Shown: positions 54,070 to 64,000, counted from the first letter of the stretch. The stretch is DNA of 64,000 nt from JAFKFI01 sp963795435 (GCA_963795435.1 CAWCHV010000007.1:310001-374000); one strand, 5' to 3'. Made by a program: numbers and translations. The notes: generated by a model not told the origin, from the sequence alone.

Positions 54070-55342
54070 GCGGCCTGTTTCTCCCACCAGCTTTCCACCA
54101 GCCGATCGAGCACGTCCCGCACCGGCTCGTTGTCGATCAGGTCGAGCGCCTCGGCGAGAAACGCGCGCACCAGAATGGAGCGCGCCTCGGGCTCCGGGAT
54201 GCCGCGCGTGCGCAGATAAAACAGCTGCTCCTGGTCGAGTTCGCCCACCGTGGCGCCGTGGCTGCACTTCACGTCGTCGGCGAAGATCTCGAGCTCCGGC
54301 TTGCTGTCCACTTCCGCTTCCGGCGACAGCAGCAGCGCCTGGTTCATCTGATAGCCGTCGGTCTTCTGCGCGGCCCGCGCCACCTCAATGCGGCCCTGGA
54401 ACACGCCACGCGACCGCCCGGCGAGTACATTCTTCACCGTCTGGCGGGACGAGCAGTGGGGCGCGTCGTGCGAGACGACCGTGGTGAAATCCGAATGCTG
54501 TCGACCGCCGAGAAGCTGCGCCCCGTTCAGATGCACGACGCCGTGCGGACCGGTCAGGCGCGCATGGATTTCCGTGCGGCAGACCCGCGCGCCGATGTTC
54601 AGTCCGAAGCAGTCGTAGACGCCGCGTCCGGCAACCTTCGCGTACAGGGTCGAGAGATGAAACCCGCTAGGGGCTTCGTCCTGCAGCCGGACATGCACCA
54701 AGGTCGCGCCCTCGCCCACGTCAATCTCGGTGACGGGACTATGCAGGTACGCGCCCTCCCCCACCGACATCTCCAGCAGCACGAGCCGCGCGCCTCGCGC
54801 GACGCGGATCGTGTGACGCGGATGGAAAGCCACCGGCCGGCCATGCGCGTCAGCGGCCAGGCTGATCAGTTGCAGCAACCCGGCATCCACGCCGGCAGGA
54901 ACTTCGACGATCACGCCGTCCTCGGCCAGCATCGTGTTGAGTGCCACAAGCGGATGGCGGTCCGGGCGAGCAAGCAACCCGAAATCGGGCTCCTCCGCGA
55001 ACGTCGCGACCCGAACGAGACCCGGAACCGTCGACAGATCCGCGCGAAACCGGCCATCGAAAAACACCAGCCGCGAGCCGTCGAGCGCCGGCAGCCGCTC
55101 CAGCAGCGGCGCACAATCCGCGAACTCGGTCAGCGGCTCGTGGAACGACGTTTCCGCCAGCGCGCGAAGGTTGGTGTATTTCCACGCCTCGTCACGCAAG
55201 GTCGGCAAGCCGGCATCCCGGAACGCGGCCGCGGCCGCGGCGCGCACCGCGCGGTCGCCGGGCAGTCGGCCACGAAGCCCCTCGAAGCGCGCGAGGAATC
55301 CCTGCTCGCCCTTCGGAAGTTCTTCCCGGTTCAGCGCGACGT

Positions 55343-55346
<4 letters not shown>
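54066..55346 (-). CDS. sufD: Fe-S assembly scaffold subunit SufD
   Basis: The 426-aa protein has the SufB/D beta-helix domain (GGRQHSDFTTVVSHDAPHCS; RSRGVFQGRIEVARAAQKTD; VKCSHGATVGELDQEQLFYL) and an N-terminal helical part (TLRDEAWKYTNLRALAETSF). It forms the SufBCD complex with SufB and the ATPase SufC. Coupled by ATGA overlap to both sufC and sufS. Confidence 0.92.
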
Positions 55347-56092
<746 letters not shown>

Positions 56093-56104
56093 CGCCGCGC
56101 CCCC

Positions 56105-57592
56105 TCAGCCGACCGAGCCTTCGAGGCTCACGGCGAGCAACTTCTGCGCCTCGACCGCGAACTCCATCGGCAATTCCTTGAGCACTTCCTTGCAGAACCC
56201 GTTGACGATCAGGCTCACCGCGTCCTCCTCGGACAAGCCGCGCTGGCGGCAATAGAACATCTGATCGTCGGAGATCTTCGACGTGGTCGCCTCGTGCTCC
56301 ACCTTCGCCGTCGGGTTGCGGCTCTCGATATACGGCACCGTGTGAGCGCCGCATCGGTCGCCGATCAGCAGGCTGTCGCACTGGGTGTGATTGCGCGCGC
56401 CCTTCGCCGTCGGCAGCACCTTCACCAGCCCGCGATAGGTGTTGTTCGATCGCCCGGCGCTGATCCCCTTCGAGACGATCGTGCTGCTGGTGTCGCGGCC
56501 GAGATGGATCATCTTCGTGCCGGTATCGGCTTGCTGGCGGTTGGTGGTGACGGCCACCGAGTAGAACTCGCCGACGCTGCCCTCACCTTCCAGGATGCAG
56601 GACGGGTACTTCCAGGTGATCGCCGACCCTGTCTCTACTTGCGTCCAGCTGATCTTGCTGCGGGCACCCCGGCAATGCCCGCGCTTGGTGACGAAATTGT
56701 AGATGCCGCCGCGACCCTCGGCGTCGCCCGGGTACCAGTTCTGCACCGTGCTGTACTTGATCCGCGCGTCATCGAGCGCGACCAGCTCCACGACGGCGGC
56801 GTGCAGCTGGTTCTCGTCGCGCTGCGGCGCGGTGCAGCCTTCCAGATAGCTGACGTAGCTGCCTTCCTCGGCGATGATCAGCGTGCGCTCGAACTGCCCG
56901 GTGTTGCGAGCATTGATGCGAAAATAGGTGGACAGCTCCATCGGGCAGCGCACGCCCTTGGGAACGAACACGAAACTGCCGTCGGTGAACACCGCGCTGT
57001 TGAGAGCAGCAAAGAAGTTGTCGCCGGTCGGCACGACGGTGCCGAGATACTGGCGCAGCAACTCGGGATGCTCGCGCGCGGCCTCGCTGATCGGACAGAA
57101 GATCACGCCGGCCTTTTCCAAGGTGGCGCGGAACGTGGTCGCAACCGAGACGCTGTCGAACACCGCATCCACCGCGATGTTGCTCTCTCCGCCCCCCTCG
57201 GCCGGCTCGACGCCGGCCAGGATCGCGCGCTCCTTCAACGGGATGCCGAGCTTCTCGTACATCGCCAGCAGCGCCGGATCGACTTCCTCGAGACTCTTCG
57301 GGCCGGCCTTCTTGGTCGGCGCGGCGTAGTAGTGGATGTTCTGATAGTCGATCGGCGGATGGTCGACGCGCGCCCAATGCGGCTCGCGCATCGCCTTCCA
57401 TGCCTCGAACGCCTTCAGCCGCCAGGCGAGCAGCCAGGCGGGCTCCTCCTTGCGGGCCGAGATCAGCCGGATGATGTCCTCGTTCAGCCCCTTGGGCGCG
57501 AGGTCCATCTCGATGTCGGTCTCAAAACCCCATTTGTAGCCGGACTTGGTTACGGACTGCAGGGTGTCGAGGGTTTCGCTGACGGCAGGCAT
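56105..57592 (-). CDS. sufB: Fe-S assembly scaffold subunit SufB
   Basis: The 495-aa protein is full-length SufB: SGYKWGFETDIEMDLAPKGL, KGVRCPMELSTYFRINARNT, KRGHCRGARSKISWTQVETG, and EHEATTSKISDDQMFYCRQR near the C-terminus. It is the main cluster-building scaffold. ATG 57592 is preceded by an adjacent in-frame TTG. It is the first structural gene after the Rrf2 regulator, with a 9-base gap. Confidence 0.94.
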   Translation of the reverse strand: MPAVSETLDTLQSVTKSGYKWGFETDIEMDLAPKGLNEDIIRLISARKEEPAWLLAWRLKAFEAWKAMREPHWARVDHPPIDYQNIHYYAAPTKKAGPKSLEEVDPALLAMYEKLGIPLKERAILAGVEPAEGGGESNIAVDAVFDSVSVATTFRATLEKAGVIFCPISEAAREHPELLRQYLGTVVPTGDNFFAALNSAVFTDGSFVFVPKGVRCPMELSTYFRINARNTGQFERTLIIAEEGSYVSYLEGCTAPQRDENQLHAAVVELVALDDARIKYSTVQNWYPGDAEGRGGIYNFVTKRGHCRGARSKISWTQVETGSAITWKYPSCILEGEGSVGEFYSVAVTTNRQQADTGTKMIHLGRDTSSTIVSKGISAGRSNNTYRGLVKVLPTAKGARNHTQCDSLLIGDRCGAHTVPYIESRNPTAKVEHEATTSKISDDQMFYCRQRGLSEEDAVSLIVNGFCKEVLKELPMEFAVEAQKLLAVSLEGSVG

Positions 57593-57601
57593 CAAATCAT
57601 C

Positions 57602-58072
57602 CTATGCGGCGGGTTCGGCGGGAGCTGGCGGCGTGACCCGGGCGGGCGGAACTCGGAAGGCGCGCGGGATCGACGCCTCCTGCATGTCGGCCAGCGTGAT
57701 GTTCGCCAGAGCCTGCTGGATCGCATCGTTCACCGGGTCCCAGCGGCCGCGCATGGGGCAGAGTTCCTGGGACTCGCAATTGGTCAGCGCGCCCTCGACG
57801 CAGGCGGTGAGCGCGATCGGCCCGTCCACCACGGCGATCACATCGGAAATCGGGATCGCACCGAGCGGGCGCATCAGCCGATAGCCGCCCCGCGCGCCGC
57901 GCTGCGACGCGACCAGCCCACCGCCGGACAGTGCCTTCAGCACCTTGGCCACGGTCGGCTCGGGGATGCCGGTAGCTCCGGCGATCCCCGGCGAGGTCTG
58001 CACCGCGTCGCCTCGCGAGAGGCGCACCAGCACGACCACGGCATAGTCGGTCAGCTTGGACAACCTGAGCAT
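57602..58072 (-). CDS. Rrf2-family regulator of the SUF operon
   Basis: The 156-aa protein has an N-terminal winged helix (KLTDYAVVVLVRLSRGD; GIPEPTVAKVLKALSGGGLV; RGARGGYRLMRP) and three Cys (91, 99, 105: ACVEGALTNCESQELCPM) that should bind a [2Fe-2S] cluster as in IscR. It probably senses Fe-S status and controls the downstream suf genes. Its position as first gene of the operon implies autoregulation. ATG 58072 is preferred over 58102. Confidence 0.9.
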   Translation of the reverse strand: MLRLSKLTDYAVVVLVRLSRGDAVQTSPGIAGATGIPEPTVAKVLKALSGGGLVASQRGARGGYRLMRPLGAIPISDVIAVVDGPIALTACVEGALTNCESQELCPMRGRWDPVNDAIQQALANITLADMQEASIPRAFRVPPARVTPPAPAEPAA

Positions 58073-58188
58073 GACAGCACCGGAAACGGTAATCGGACCC
58101 ATCTGGTCCTGATTGCCAGGAGATGGCCCATCGGCCGTGTCAGGTCAAGAGGTTGGGGCCGGATGGCCCGGCTGCAACCGCGTCGCGG

Positions 58189-59394
58189 TCAGGCGCCCAC
58201 AGGCTCGCCGAACGGCACCCAGGCCTTGCCGTCGAAGCGCACCAGCCGGAGCTTCTTGATCCCGGACAAATCCCCCGGCTTCACGCTGAACGGCACGCCG
58301 GGCTGGAACATGGGCGGCTGGAAGTCGATCCGCCACGCATGATCCATGATGTTCTCGCGCGAGAGATCGTCGCCGCAGCCGCGCAGCACCTGCTCCAGGC
58401 ATTGCGCCTGGGAGTAGCCATAGACCACGTTCAGGTCCTTCACGTCCGCCTCGGGATAGTATTTGGCGAGGAAGGCGCTCCAGTCCTTATATCCGTTGTC
58501 GCCCTCCCACTGCGGATCGTTCGGATCCTTCATATAGGCGGTCGTGACGAGGCCGACCGACTTGTCGAGCCCGGCCGGGATCAGCGCGGTGGCGACCGAG
58601 GAAGCCGGATTGCCGACGATGAACGTCGGTTTCCAGCCTACGTCGTAGACCTTGCGGATGGTCATGGCGGAGAACTTCGGGATGCCCCAGAAGAAGAACA
58701 CGTCGGCGCCGGAGCCCTGGGCGCTGAGCACCTGGGAATCCGTCGTCGCATCCGTGGTTTCGTAGGTGGTGGAGGAGACCAGCATCTTCTCCGCCTTGTC
58801 GCCAAGCCCGTCTCGCATTCCCTTGAGGGCGTCCCGGCCGGAATCGTCGTTCTGCGCCAGCACGGCGATCTTGGCGTCCGGCTTGGTCTGAAGCACGTAT
58901 TTCGCGTAAATCCTTCCCTCGATCTGATAGCTCGGCTGCCAGCCGATCACCCACGGGAAATGGGCGTGATCGAAGAACTGGGTGGCCCCCGACGCGACGA
59001 ACACGTCGGGTATCTTGTGATCGTTCAGGTATTTCCGGGTCGACATGCCGGTCGGCGTGCCGAGTTGGGCGAAGATGAACGCCACCTTTTCCTGTTCCAC
59101 CAGCTTGCGCGTCTGTTCCACGGTCTTGGGCGGCGTGTAGGCGTCGTCGAGCTGGATCAGCTTGATCTTGCGCCCATTGATCCCGCCCTGCTCGTTGAGC
59201 ATCCCGAAATACGCGGCGTGGCAACGGCCAATCGTGCTGTAGGAGGAGGCCGGTCCGCTGAACGGCTGGGTGGAGCCGATCAGGATTTCGCTGTCGGTGA
59301 TGCCGGGCGCGTATTTCTTCTCGGCCCGCGCCGCGCCGCCCGACGCCGCCGCGAGACCCAGCGCCAGAGCGCCGCGCCGCGATACTTGGATCAT
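58189..59394 (-). CDS. ABC transporter substrate-binding protein (branched-chain/LivK type)
   Basis: The 401-aa protein has a signal peptide with twin Arg (QVSRRGALALGLAAASGGAA) and a type I periplasmic-binding fold: GITDSEILIGSTQPFSGPAS, QGGINGRKIKLIQLDDAYTP, LGTPTGMSTRKYLNDHKIPD. Such proteins capture amino acids, amides or aromatic/aliphatic acids. No permease or ATPase genes are in the window, so the transporter is encoded elsewhere. It is divergent from the SDR gene (109 bases) and may feed the acyl-CoA genes nearby. Confidence 0.88.
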   Translation of the reverse strand: MIQVSRRGALALGLAAASGGAARAEKKYAPGITDSEILIGSTQPFSGPASSYSTIGRCHAAYFGMLNEQGGINGRKIKLIQLDDAYTPPKTVEQTRKLVEQEKVAFIFAQLGTPTGMSTRKYLNDHKIPDVFVASGATQFFDHAHFPWVIGWQPSYQIEGRIYAKYVLQTKPDAKIAVLAQNDDSGRDALKGMRDGLGDKAEKMLVSSTTYETTDATTDSQVLSAQGSGADVFFFWGIPKFSAMTIRKVYDVGWKPTFIVGNPASSVATALIPAGLDKSVGLVTTAYMKDPNDPQWEGDNGYKDWSAFLAKYYPEADVKDLNVVYGYSQAQCLEQVLRGCGDDLSRENIMDHAWRIDFQPPMFQPGVPFSVKPGDLSGIKKLRLVRFDGKAWVPFGEPVGA

Positions 59395-59493
59395 CGAAGC
59401 CTCCCCAATTCGTTCTTTTGTCGGGCCATCGTAGCGCGGGACGCGGGGTTCACAAGCAACCGGCACCCGCCTAACCTCGCGGCCAGGATCGTT

Positions 59494-59498
59494 GGAGG
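59494..59498 (+). promoter_or_regulatory. ribosome-binding site of the SDR gene
   Basis: GGAGG lies 5 nt before ATG 59504 and favours that start over the in-frame TTG at 59492. Confidence 0.7.
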
Positions 59499-59503
59499 AT
59501 GAC

Positions 59504-60418
59504 ATGGCTAACATGCTCGAAGGCAAGGTCGCGGTCGTTACCGGCTCGGGCGGCGGCATCGGCCGCGAGATCGCCATCATGATGGCGGCCGAGGGCGCCA
59601 AGATCATCATCAACGACGTGGGCGCCTCGCTGTCCGGCGAGGGCAAGTCCGACAGCCCGGCACAGCAGACCAAGCAGCTGATCGAGCAACGCGGCGGACA
59701 GGCGGAGATCAACACCGATTCGGTCGCCGAATGGGGTTCGGCGCAGAAGATCATCCAGTCCGCGATGGATCATTTCGGCCGCATCGACGTCGTGGTGAAC
59801 AATGCCGGCATCCTGCGCGACGTGATCTTTCACAAGATGACGCCGGAGGACTGGCTGTCGGTGATCGGCGTACACCTCAATGGCAGCTTCTTCACCAGCC
59901 GCGCCGCGGCCGAGCATTTCCGCAAACAGGAGAGCGGCGCCTTCGTGCACATCACCAGCACGTCGGGCCTGATCGGCAATTTCGGGCAGGCGAACTATTC
60001 GGCGGCCAAGCTCGGCATCACCGCGCTGTCAAAGTCGATCGCGCTCGACATGAAGCGGTACAACGTGCGCTCCAACTGCATCGCGCCGTTTGCCTGGAGC
60101 CGCATGACCAGCTCGATCCCGGTCAACACGCCGGAGCAGCAGGCGCGCATCGCCAAAATCCAGCAGATGACCCCGGACAAGAACGCGCCGGTCGCGGTGT
60201 TCCTCGCCTCCGACGCGGCGAAGAACGTCTCCGGCCAGGTGTTCGGGACGCGGCACAACGAGATCTATCTGTTCAGCTCGCCGAGGCCGATCCGCAGCGT
60301 GCATCGCAGCGAAGGCTGGACCCCGGAACTGGTCGCCGAGCACATGCTGCCGGCGATGGAAGCGTCCTTCATGCCGCTCGACCGCAGCGGCGACGTGTTC
60401 GGCTGGGATCCGATCTAG
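59504..60418 (+). CDS. short-chain dehydrogenase, 3-hydroxyacyl-CoA dehydrogenase-like
   Basis: The 304-aa protein has the NAD(P) motif VTGSGGGIGREIA, NNAGIL, and the catalytic Ser plus YSAAK (NFGQANYSAAKLGI). The LRDVIFHKMTPEDWLSVIGV and VHLNGSFFTSRAAAEHFRKQ stretches resemble the hydroxyacyl-CoA dehydrogenase domain of multifunctional beta-oxidation enzymes. It likely oxidises a 3-hydroxyacyl-CoA. Nearby MaoC hydratase, acyl-CoA dehydrogenase and CoA-transferase genes support that role. Confidence 0.87.
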   Translation: MANMLEGKVAVVTGSGGGIGREIAIMMAAEGAKIIINDVGASLSGEGKSDSPAQQTKQLIEQRGGQAEINTDSVAEWGSAQKIIQSAMDHFGRIDVVVNNAGILRDVIFHKMTPEDWLSVIGVHLNGSFFTSRAAAEHFRKQESGAFVHITSTSGLIGNFGQANYSAAKLGITALSKSIALDMKRYNVRSNCIAPFAWSRMTSSIPVNTPEQQARIAKIQQMTPDKNAPVAVFLASDAAKNVSGQVFGTRHNEIYLFSSPRPIRSVHRSEGWTPELVAEHMLPAMEASFMPLDRSGDVFGWDPI

Positions 60419-60436
60419 CGGAACGACCGGCGAGGA

Positions 60437-60464
60437 GGCCGGCGGCCAATCGAAGCCGCCGGCC
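60437..60464. terminator. 10-bp perfect hairpin between convergent genes
   Basis: Arms 60437-60446 and 60455-60464 are perfect complements with an 8-nt loop. The hairpin lies between the ends of the SDR gene and a convergent gene, a suitable place for a two-way terminator. There is no T run, so factor-independent termination is not assured. Confidence 0.5.
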
Positions 60465-60473
60465 GCCGTGTCG

Positions 60474-61082
60474 CTACCGGGTGGGTTCGACCGCGACGGC
60501 GATGGCCTCGCTGATCACCGCCGTGATCGTGTCGCCGACATTGATCCGGTCGAGCTGCTTCTGCCGCTCCGGATCGACCACATCGATTGTGCGTACCGCA
60601 CCGCCCGACCGGTCGACCAGAGAGACGGTGTGCGCGACCGGATCGACCCCGACAACGAGCCCGGTCACGACCAGCCTGGTGCCCGCCGCGCCGGCCGGCA
60701 TCTGTCCCGGCGCCGCGCGACCGCCCCCGACACTCATCGTATCCGGGGGAGGCTGGGTCCCGGGCGCCCCGAGGACAAAGACCACGGACGAGTGGTAATG
60801 CACGACGACCGTGTCGCCGGCCTTGACCTGAGGCAGGTTGCGCACCTCCTCGCCGGCAACGACCGTGAAGGTGTTTCCCTGCGGTCCGACCAAGGTGACT
60901 TTCCGGGTCTTTTGATTGATCGCCTTCACCCTGGCGCGCACGGTGACGGTGTTGGACTGTCCGGCACCGCCCATGCCGGCGGCCTGCGCCCAGGCGGTGC
61001 CGGGATCCAGCACCGGGATCGGGGAGATTGCGGCGATCGCCAGGCAAGCAACGGCGAGGCTCGCGAAAGGCATGGTTTTCAT
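60474..61082 (-). CDS. exported protein of unknown function
   Basis: The 202-aa product has a signal peptide (MPFASLAVACLAIAAISPIP; cleavage after AWA-QA) and a beta-rich mature part. Two similar halves are visible: TVTVRARVKAINQKTRKVTL with VGPQGNTFTVVAGEEV, and VTGLVVGVDPVAHTVSLVDR with GAVRTIDVVDP. This suggests a duplicated OB-like or copper-binding-like small domain. No family name recognised. ATG 61082 is chosen; the open frame to 61145 adds residues before the signal. Confidence 0.65.
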   Translation of the reverse strand: MKTMPFASLAVACLAIAAISPIPVLDPGTAWAQAAGMGGAGQSNTVTVRARVKAINQKTRKVTLVGPQGNTFTVVAGEEVRNLPQVKAGDTVVVHYHSSVVFVLGAPGTQPPPDTMSVGGGRAAPGQMPAGAAGTRLVVTGLVVGVDPVAHTVSLVDRSGGAVRTIDVVDPERQKQLDRINVGDTITAVISEAIAVAVEPTR

Positions 61083-61151
61083 CAGAATGTCCCGCCAGGA
61101 AGTGTGAAAGCGGTTCGTTTCAGCAGGCGAGCGGCCGGACGTCAAGTTCGC

Positions 61152-61670
61152 TCAATATTCCGCGCGATCGTCGACCGCGTGACCGCGCTTCGGCACGAGG
61201 ACCGTGCGCTCGAAGCTCATGAACACGGTGCCGTCGGCCTTTCGGCCGATCGTGCGAACGGTGACGATGCCCTGCGTCGGCCGCTTGGCGGATTCGCGTT
61301 TCGCCAGAACCTCGGATTCCGCGTAGATCGTGTCTCCGACAAACACCGGCGCGGGGAGCTTGATGTCGGTCCAGCCGAGATTGCCGATCGCCTTCTGGCT
61401 GATGTCGGACACGCTCATGCCCGAGACGATCGAGAGCGTCAGGCAGGAATTGACCAGCGGCCGTCCGAACTCCGATTTCGCCGCGTAGGCCGCGTCGAAA
61501 TGCAGCGGGTGCTGGTTCATCGTCAGCAGGGTGAACCAGGTATTGTCGGCCTCGCTGATGGTCCGCCCCGGACGGTGCTCGTAGACGTCGCCCACGGCAA
61601 AATCCTCGTAGTAGCGGCCGAAGCTCTCGCGATAACGCTGCGGCCCGACCTCCTTGGCAATCCCGACCAT
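61152..61670 (-). CDS. MaoC-family hydratase
   Basis: The 172-aa hot-dog protein has the MaoC hallmark FAVGDVYEHRPGRTISEADN, TLLTMNQHPLHFDAAYAAKS and GRPLVNSCLTLSIVSGMSVS. The DxxxxNxxH pattern (about the ADNTWF..NQHPLH region) supplies the catalytic Asp/His. It would hydrate an enoyl-CoA (or mesaconyl-CoA-type) substrate. It is divergent from the acyl-CoA dehydrogenase gene (about 125 bases). Confidence 0.87.
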   Translation of the reverse strand: MVGIAKEVGPQRYRESFGRYYEDFAVGDVYEHRPGRTISEADNTWFTLLTMNQHPLHFDAAYAAKSEFGRPLVNSCLTLSIVSGMSVSDISQKAIGNLGWTDIKLPAPVFVGDTIYAESEVLAKRESAKRPTQGIVTVRTIGRKADGTVFMSFERTVLVPKRGHAVDDRAEY

Positions 61671-61796
61671 TGCGACCCTCCGCCTGGCACAGCTAGCCGC
61701 CGGTTCCGGCTCGGGTCAAGCGCACGTCAAGCGTGCCCTTGACGGCCCGTCGGCCCTCGTCAACGCTCGCGCTTCGTCGAATGGATGGAAGACAGC

Positions 61797-62963
61797 ATGG
61801 CCGCCTCCGATGCAGCGCAGACCAACGAGCAGGAGGGCCTGATCCTCGACAGCGTCGCGCGCTTCCTCGACCGCGACGTGAAGCCGTACGTGCACGCCCT
61901 GGAACGCGACGACATCTACCCCGAGGAGATCGTCGAGCACATGAAGGAACTCGGCCTGTTCGGCGCGGTGATCCGGCCCGAATATGGCGGCCTCGGCCTG
62001 TCCTGCGGCACCTACGCGAAGATCGTCGAGCGGGTCTCGACCGTGTGGATGTCGCTTTCGGGCATCTTCAATTCCCATCTCATCATGTCCTCCGCGGTGC
62101 AGCGCTTCGGCACCGAGGCGCAGCGGCGGGAATTCCTGCCCCGCTTCGCGTCCGGCACGATGCGCGGCGGGCTGGCGCTGACCGAGCCGGATTGCGGCAC
62201 GGATTTGCAGGCGATCCGCACGGCCGCGCGCCGCGACGGCGACCACTACGTCATCGACGGCGTGAAGACCTGGATCTCGAACGGCATCCACGGCCAATGC
62301 TTCGCGCTGCTGGTCAAGACGGATCCGTTGATCCAGCCGCGCCATCGCGGCATGAGCCTGTTCCTCGCCGAGAAAGGCCCCGGCTTCACGGTGAGCCGCA
62401 AACTGGAAAAGCTCGGCTACAAGGGCATCGATTCCGCCGAATTGGTGTTCGACAATTACGTGATCCCGGCGGACCGGCTGATCGGCGGCGAGGAGGGGCG
62501 CGGCTTGCAGCACGCGCTCGGCGGATTGGAACTCGGCCGCATCAACGTCGCCGCCCGCGGCGTCGGCGTTTCGCAGGCGGCGCTGAACGAGGCTGTGTCC
62601 TATAGCCAGCTGCGGAAAACCTTCGGCAAGCCGATCTGCCAGCACCAGGCAATCCAGATCAAGCTGGCGGACATGGCGACGCAGGTGCAGGCCGCGCGCC
62701 TGCTGGTGGAGAGTGCGGCGCGGGCCTATGACAGCGGCGAGCGGTGCGACATGGAGGCGGGCATGGCCAAGCTGTTCGCCACCGAGGCGGCGGTCAATGT
62801 CAGCCTGGAATCCATGCGGATCCACGGCGGCTACGGCTACTCGAAGGAGTTCACCGTCGAGCGGCTGTATCGCGACGCGCCGCTGTTGGTGATCGGCGAA
62901 GGCACCAACGAGTTGCAACGCATCATCATCGCCCGCCATCTCATTGAACGGAACCCGGTGTGA
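61797..62963 (+). CDS. acyl-CoA dehydrogenase
   Basis: The ~388-aa flavoenzyme has LALTEPDCGTDLQAIRTAAR, KTWISNGIHG, HQAIQIKLADMATQVQAARL and the C-terminal IHGGYGYSKEFTVERLYRDA with GEGTNELQR holding the catalytic Glu. The substrate is not evident; it is a short- or branched-chain type. ATG 61797 has GGAAG 5 nt upstream; ATG 61785 is an alternative. Its stop overlaps the CoA-transferase GTG. Confidence 0.88.
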   Translation: MAASDAAQTNEQEGLILDSVARFLDRDVKPYVHALERDDIYPEEIVEHMKELGLFGAVIRPEYGGLGLSCGTYAKIVERVSTVWMSLSGIFNSHLIMSSAVQRFGTEAQRREFLPRFASGTMRGGLALTEPDCGTDLQAIRTAARRDGDHYVIDGVKTWISNGIHGQCFALLVKTDPLIQPRHRGMSLFLAEKGPGFTVSRKLEKLGYKGIDSAELVFDNYVIPADRLIGGEEGRGLQHALGGLELGRINVAARGVGVSQAALNEAVSYSQLRKTFGKPICQHQAIQIKLADMATQVQAARLLVESAARAYDSGERCDMEAGMAKLFATEAAVNVSLESMRIHGGYGYSKEFTVERLYRDAPLLVIGEGTNELQRIIIARHLIERNPV

Positions 62964-64000
62964 GCGGTCCGCTCTCCGGACTGCGCATCATCGCCTTCGA
63001 GCAATACGGCGCCGGTCCGTACGGCTCCATGCAGCTTGCCGATCTCGGCGCTGAGGTGATCAAGATCGAGAACCCAAATGACGGCGGCGACATGGCACGC
63101 CGCGTCGGTCCATTTTTTCTCGACCGCGACGACAGCGAGTTCTTCCACAGTTTCAACCGCAACAAGCGAAGCGTCACTCTCGATCTGAAGCAGCCCGGCG
63201 CGCACGACGTGCTGCACGCGCTGGTGCGGCGCGCGGACGGCGTCATGGACAATCTGCGCGGCGACCTTCCGGCCAAGCTCGGCCTGACCTATGAGGCTCT
63301 GGCGCCGGCCAACCCGAAGATCGTCTGCGCGCATCTTTCCGCGTACGGCCGCACCGGATCGCGCGCGTCCTGGCCGGGCTACGACTACCTGATGCAGGCC
63401 GAGGCCGGATATCTCTCGCTGACCGGCGAGCCGGACGGTCCCCCTTCCCGCATGGGCCTGTCGATCGTGGATTTGATGACCGGGCTGTTCGCCGCCTTCG
63501 GGCTGGTCTCCGGCATCCTCGAAGCCCGCGGCAGCGGCGTCGGGCGCGACGTGGATGTGAGCCTGTTCGACACCGCCTTGCAGAACCTGAACTATCTCGG
63601 CACGTGGTTCCTCAACAGCGGCCATGTGCAGGGCCGCGAACCGCGCTCGGCGCATCCTTCGCTGGTGCCGAGTTCAGCTCTACCGCACGCGCGACGGCTT
63701 CATCTTCATCATGTGCAACAAGGAGAAGTTCTGGCCGATCCTGTGCGAACGCATCGGTCGGCCCGAATGGGCGGAGGATGCGCGTTTCCGCTCGTTCAAG
63801 GAGCGCCTGGCGAACCGCGCGCTGCTCAACGAGCTGCTCGACGGCGCGCTGTCGACGCGGACAACCGCCGGATGGCTCGAGCACTTCGCCGGCCAGGTCC
63901 CGGCCGCGCCGGTGCACGATTTGCGCGCTGCGTTGGAAAACCCGTTCGTGCGCGAGCAGGATCGGCTTTGGGAGTTCGAGCGGCCCGGTGCGGGACCGGT
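62960..64000 (+). pseudogene. CaiB/BaiF CoA-transferase, partial at window end, +1 frameshift
   Basis: GTG 62960 overlaps the acyl-CoA dehydrogenase stop (GTGA). The frame reads GPLSGLRIIAFEQYGAGPYG, QLADLGAEVIKIENP and NRNKRSVTLDLKQPGA. It continues with the catalytic Asp region GLSIVDLMTGLFAAFGL, a good class III CoA-transferase. At 63670-63675 (GAGTTC) one extra T shifts the frame. Dropping it restores SLVPSQLYRTRDGFIFIMCN and continues to the window edge with EKFWPILCERIGRP. It would move CoA between acids and probably activates the substrate of the upstream dehydrogenase. The C-terminus is outside the window. Confidence 0.82.

Overview
The window is about 64 kb of GC-rich, densely coding DNA. 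I see no rRNA or tRNA genes, transposases, phage genes or CRISPR arrays. The SUF iron-sulfur operon (sufB-C-D-S-U plus a DUF59 gene and sufA, behind an Rrf2 regulator), the MdtABC-type pumps, glutaryl-CoA dehydrogenase, several acyl-CoA genes and the codon use point to an alphaproteobacterium. Rhodospirillales/Acetobacteraceae is my best guess; that is an inference from gene content, not a placement.

Layout. 0-10.7 kb (+): an ECF sigma factor, a disrupted anti-sigma-like gene and a CpxP/Spy-like sensor, followed by a complete tripartite pump (outer-membrane factor, MdtA-like adaptor, two permeases). A 23-bp perfect inverted repeat lies between the permease genes. 10.7-18 kb: GH15 hydrolase, a Pro/Tyr-rich secreted protein, a broken alpha/beta hydrolase, DEAD-box helicase, glutaryl-CoA dehydrogenase and an RNA m5U methyltransferase. 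18-26.8 kb: a second RND pump (adaptor and permease), HdeD-like protein, AraC regulator, small exported proteins and an AI-2E-type exporter. 27-32.3 kb (-): the most unusual part, a radical-SAM RiPP locus. A GrrA-like precursor with a Trp-x-Asn-rich C-terminus lies 4 nt upstream of a GrrM-like radical SAM/SPASM maturase. An exported 245-aa protein, a second radical SAM enzyme and a degraded flippase-like membrane protein follow on the same strand. 32.5-41.8 kb (+): Rap1a/Tai-like protein, glycine-zipper lipoprotein, membrane-fused GDPD, patatin lipoprotein, glutaminase, MFS exporter and a frameshifted SLC13 permease. 41.8-47.3 kb (-): seven overlapping genes of an Mrp-type cation/proton antiporter in a compact form. 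47.5-51.6 kb: lipoprotein, DcaP-like porin, DUF1269 protein and a second patatin. 51.6-58.1 kb (-): SUF operon. 58.2-64 kb: branched-chain-type substrate-binding protein, SDR, MaoC hydratase, acyl-CoA dehydrogenase and a CaiB/BaiF CoA-transferase running off the end, together resembling an acyl-CoA degradation module.

Quality caveat. At least seven genes carry apparent single-base frameshifts, and several recur in the same short contexts (CCGGTAC three times, GAGTTC twice). This pattern suggests systematic sequencing or assembly error more than biological decay. Genes typed 'pseudogene' here should be read as 'disrupted in this sequence', not proven dead.
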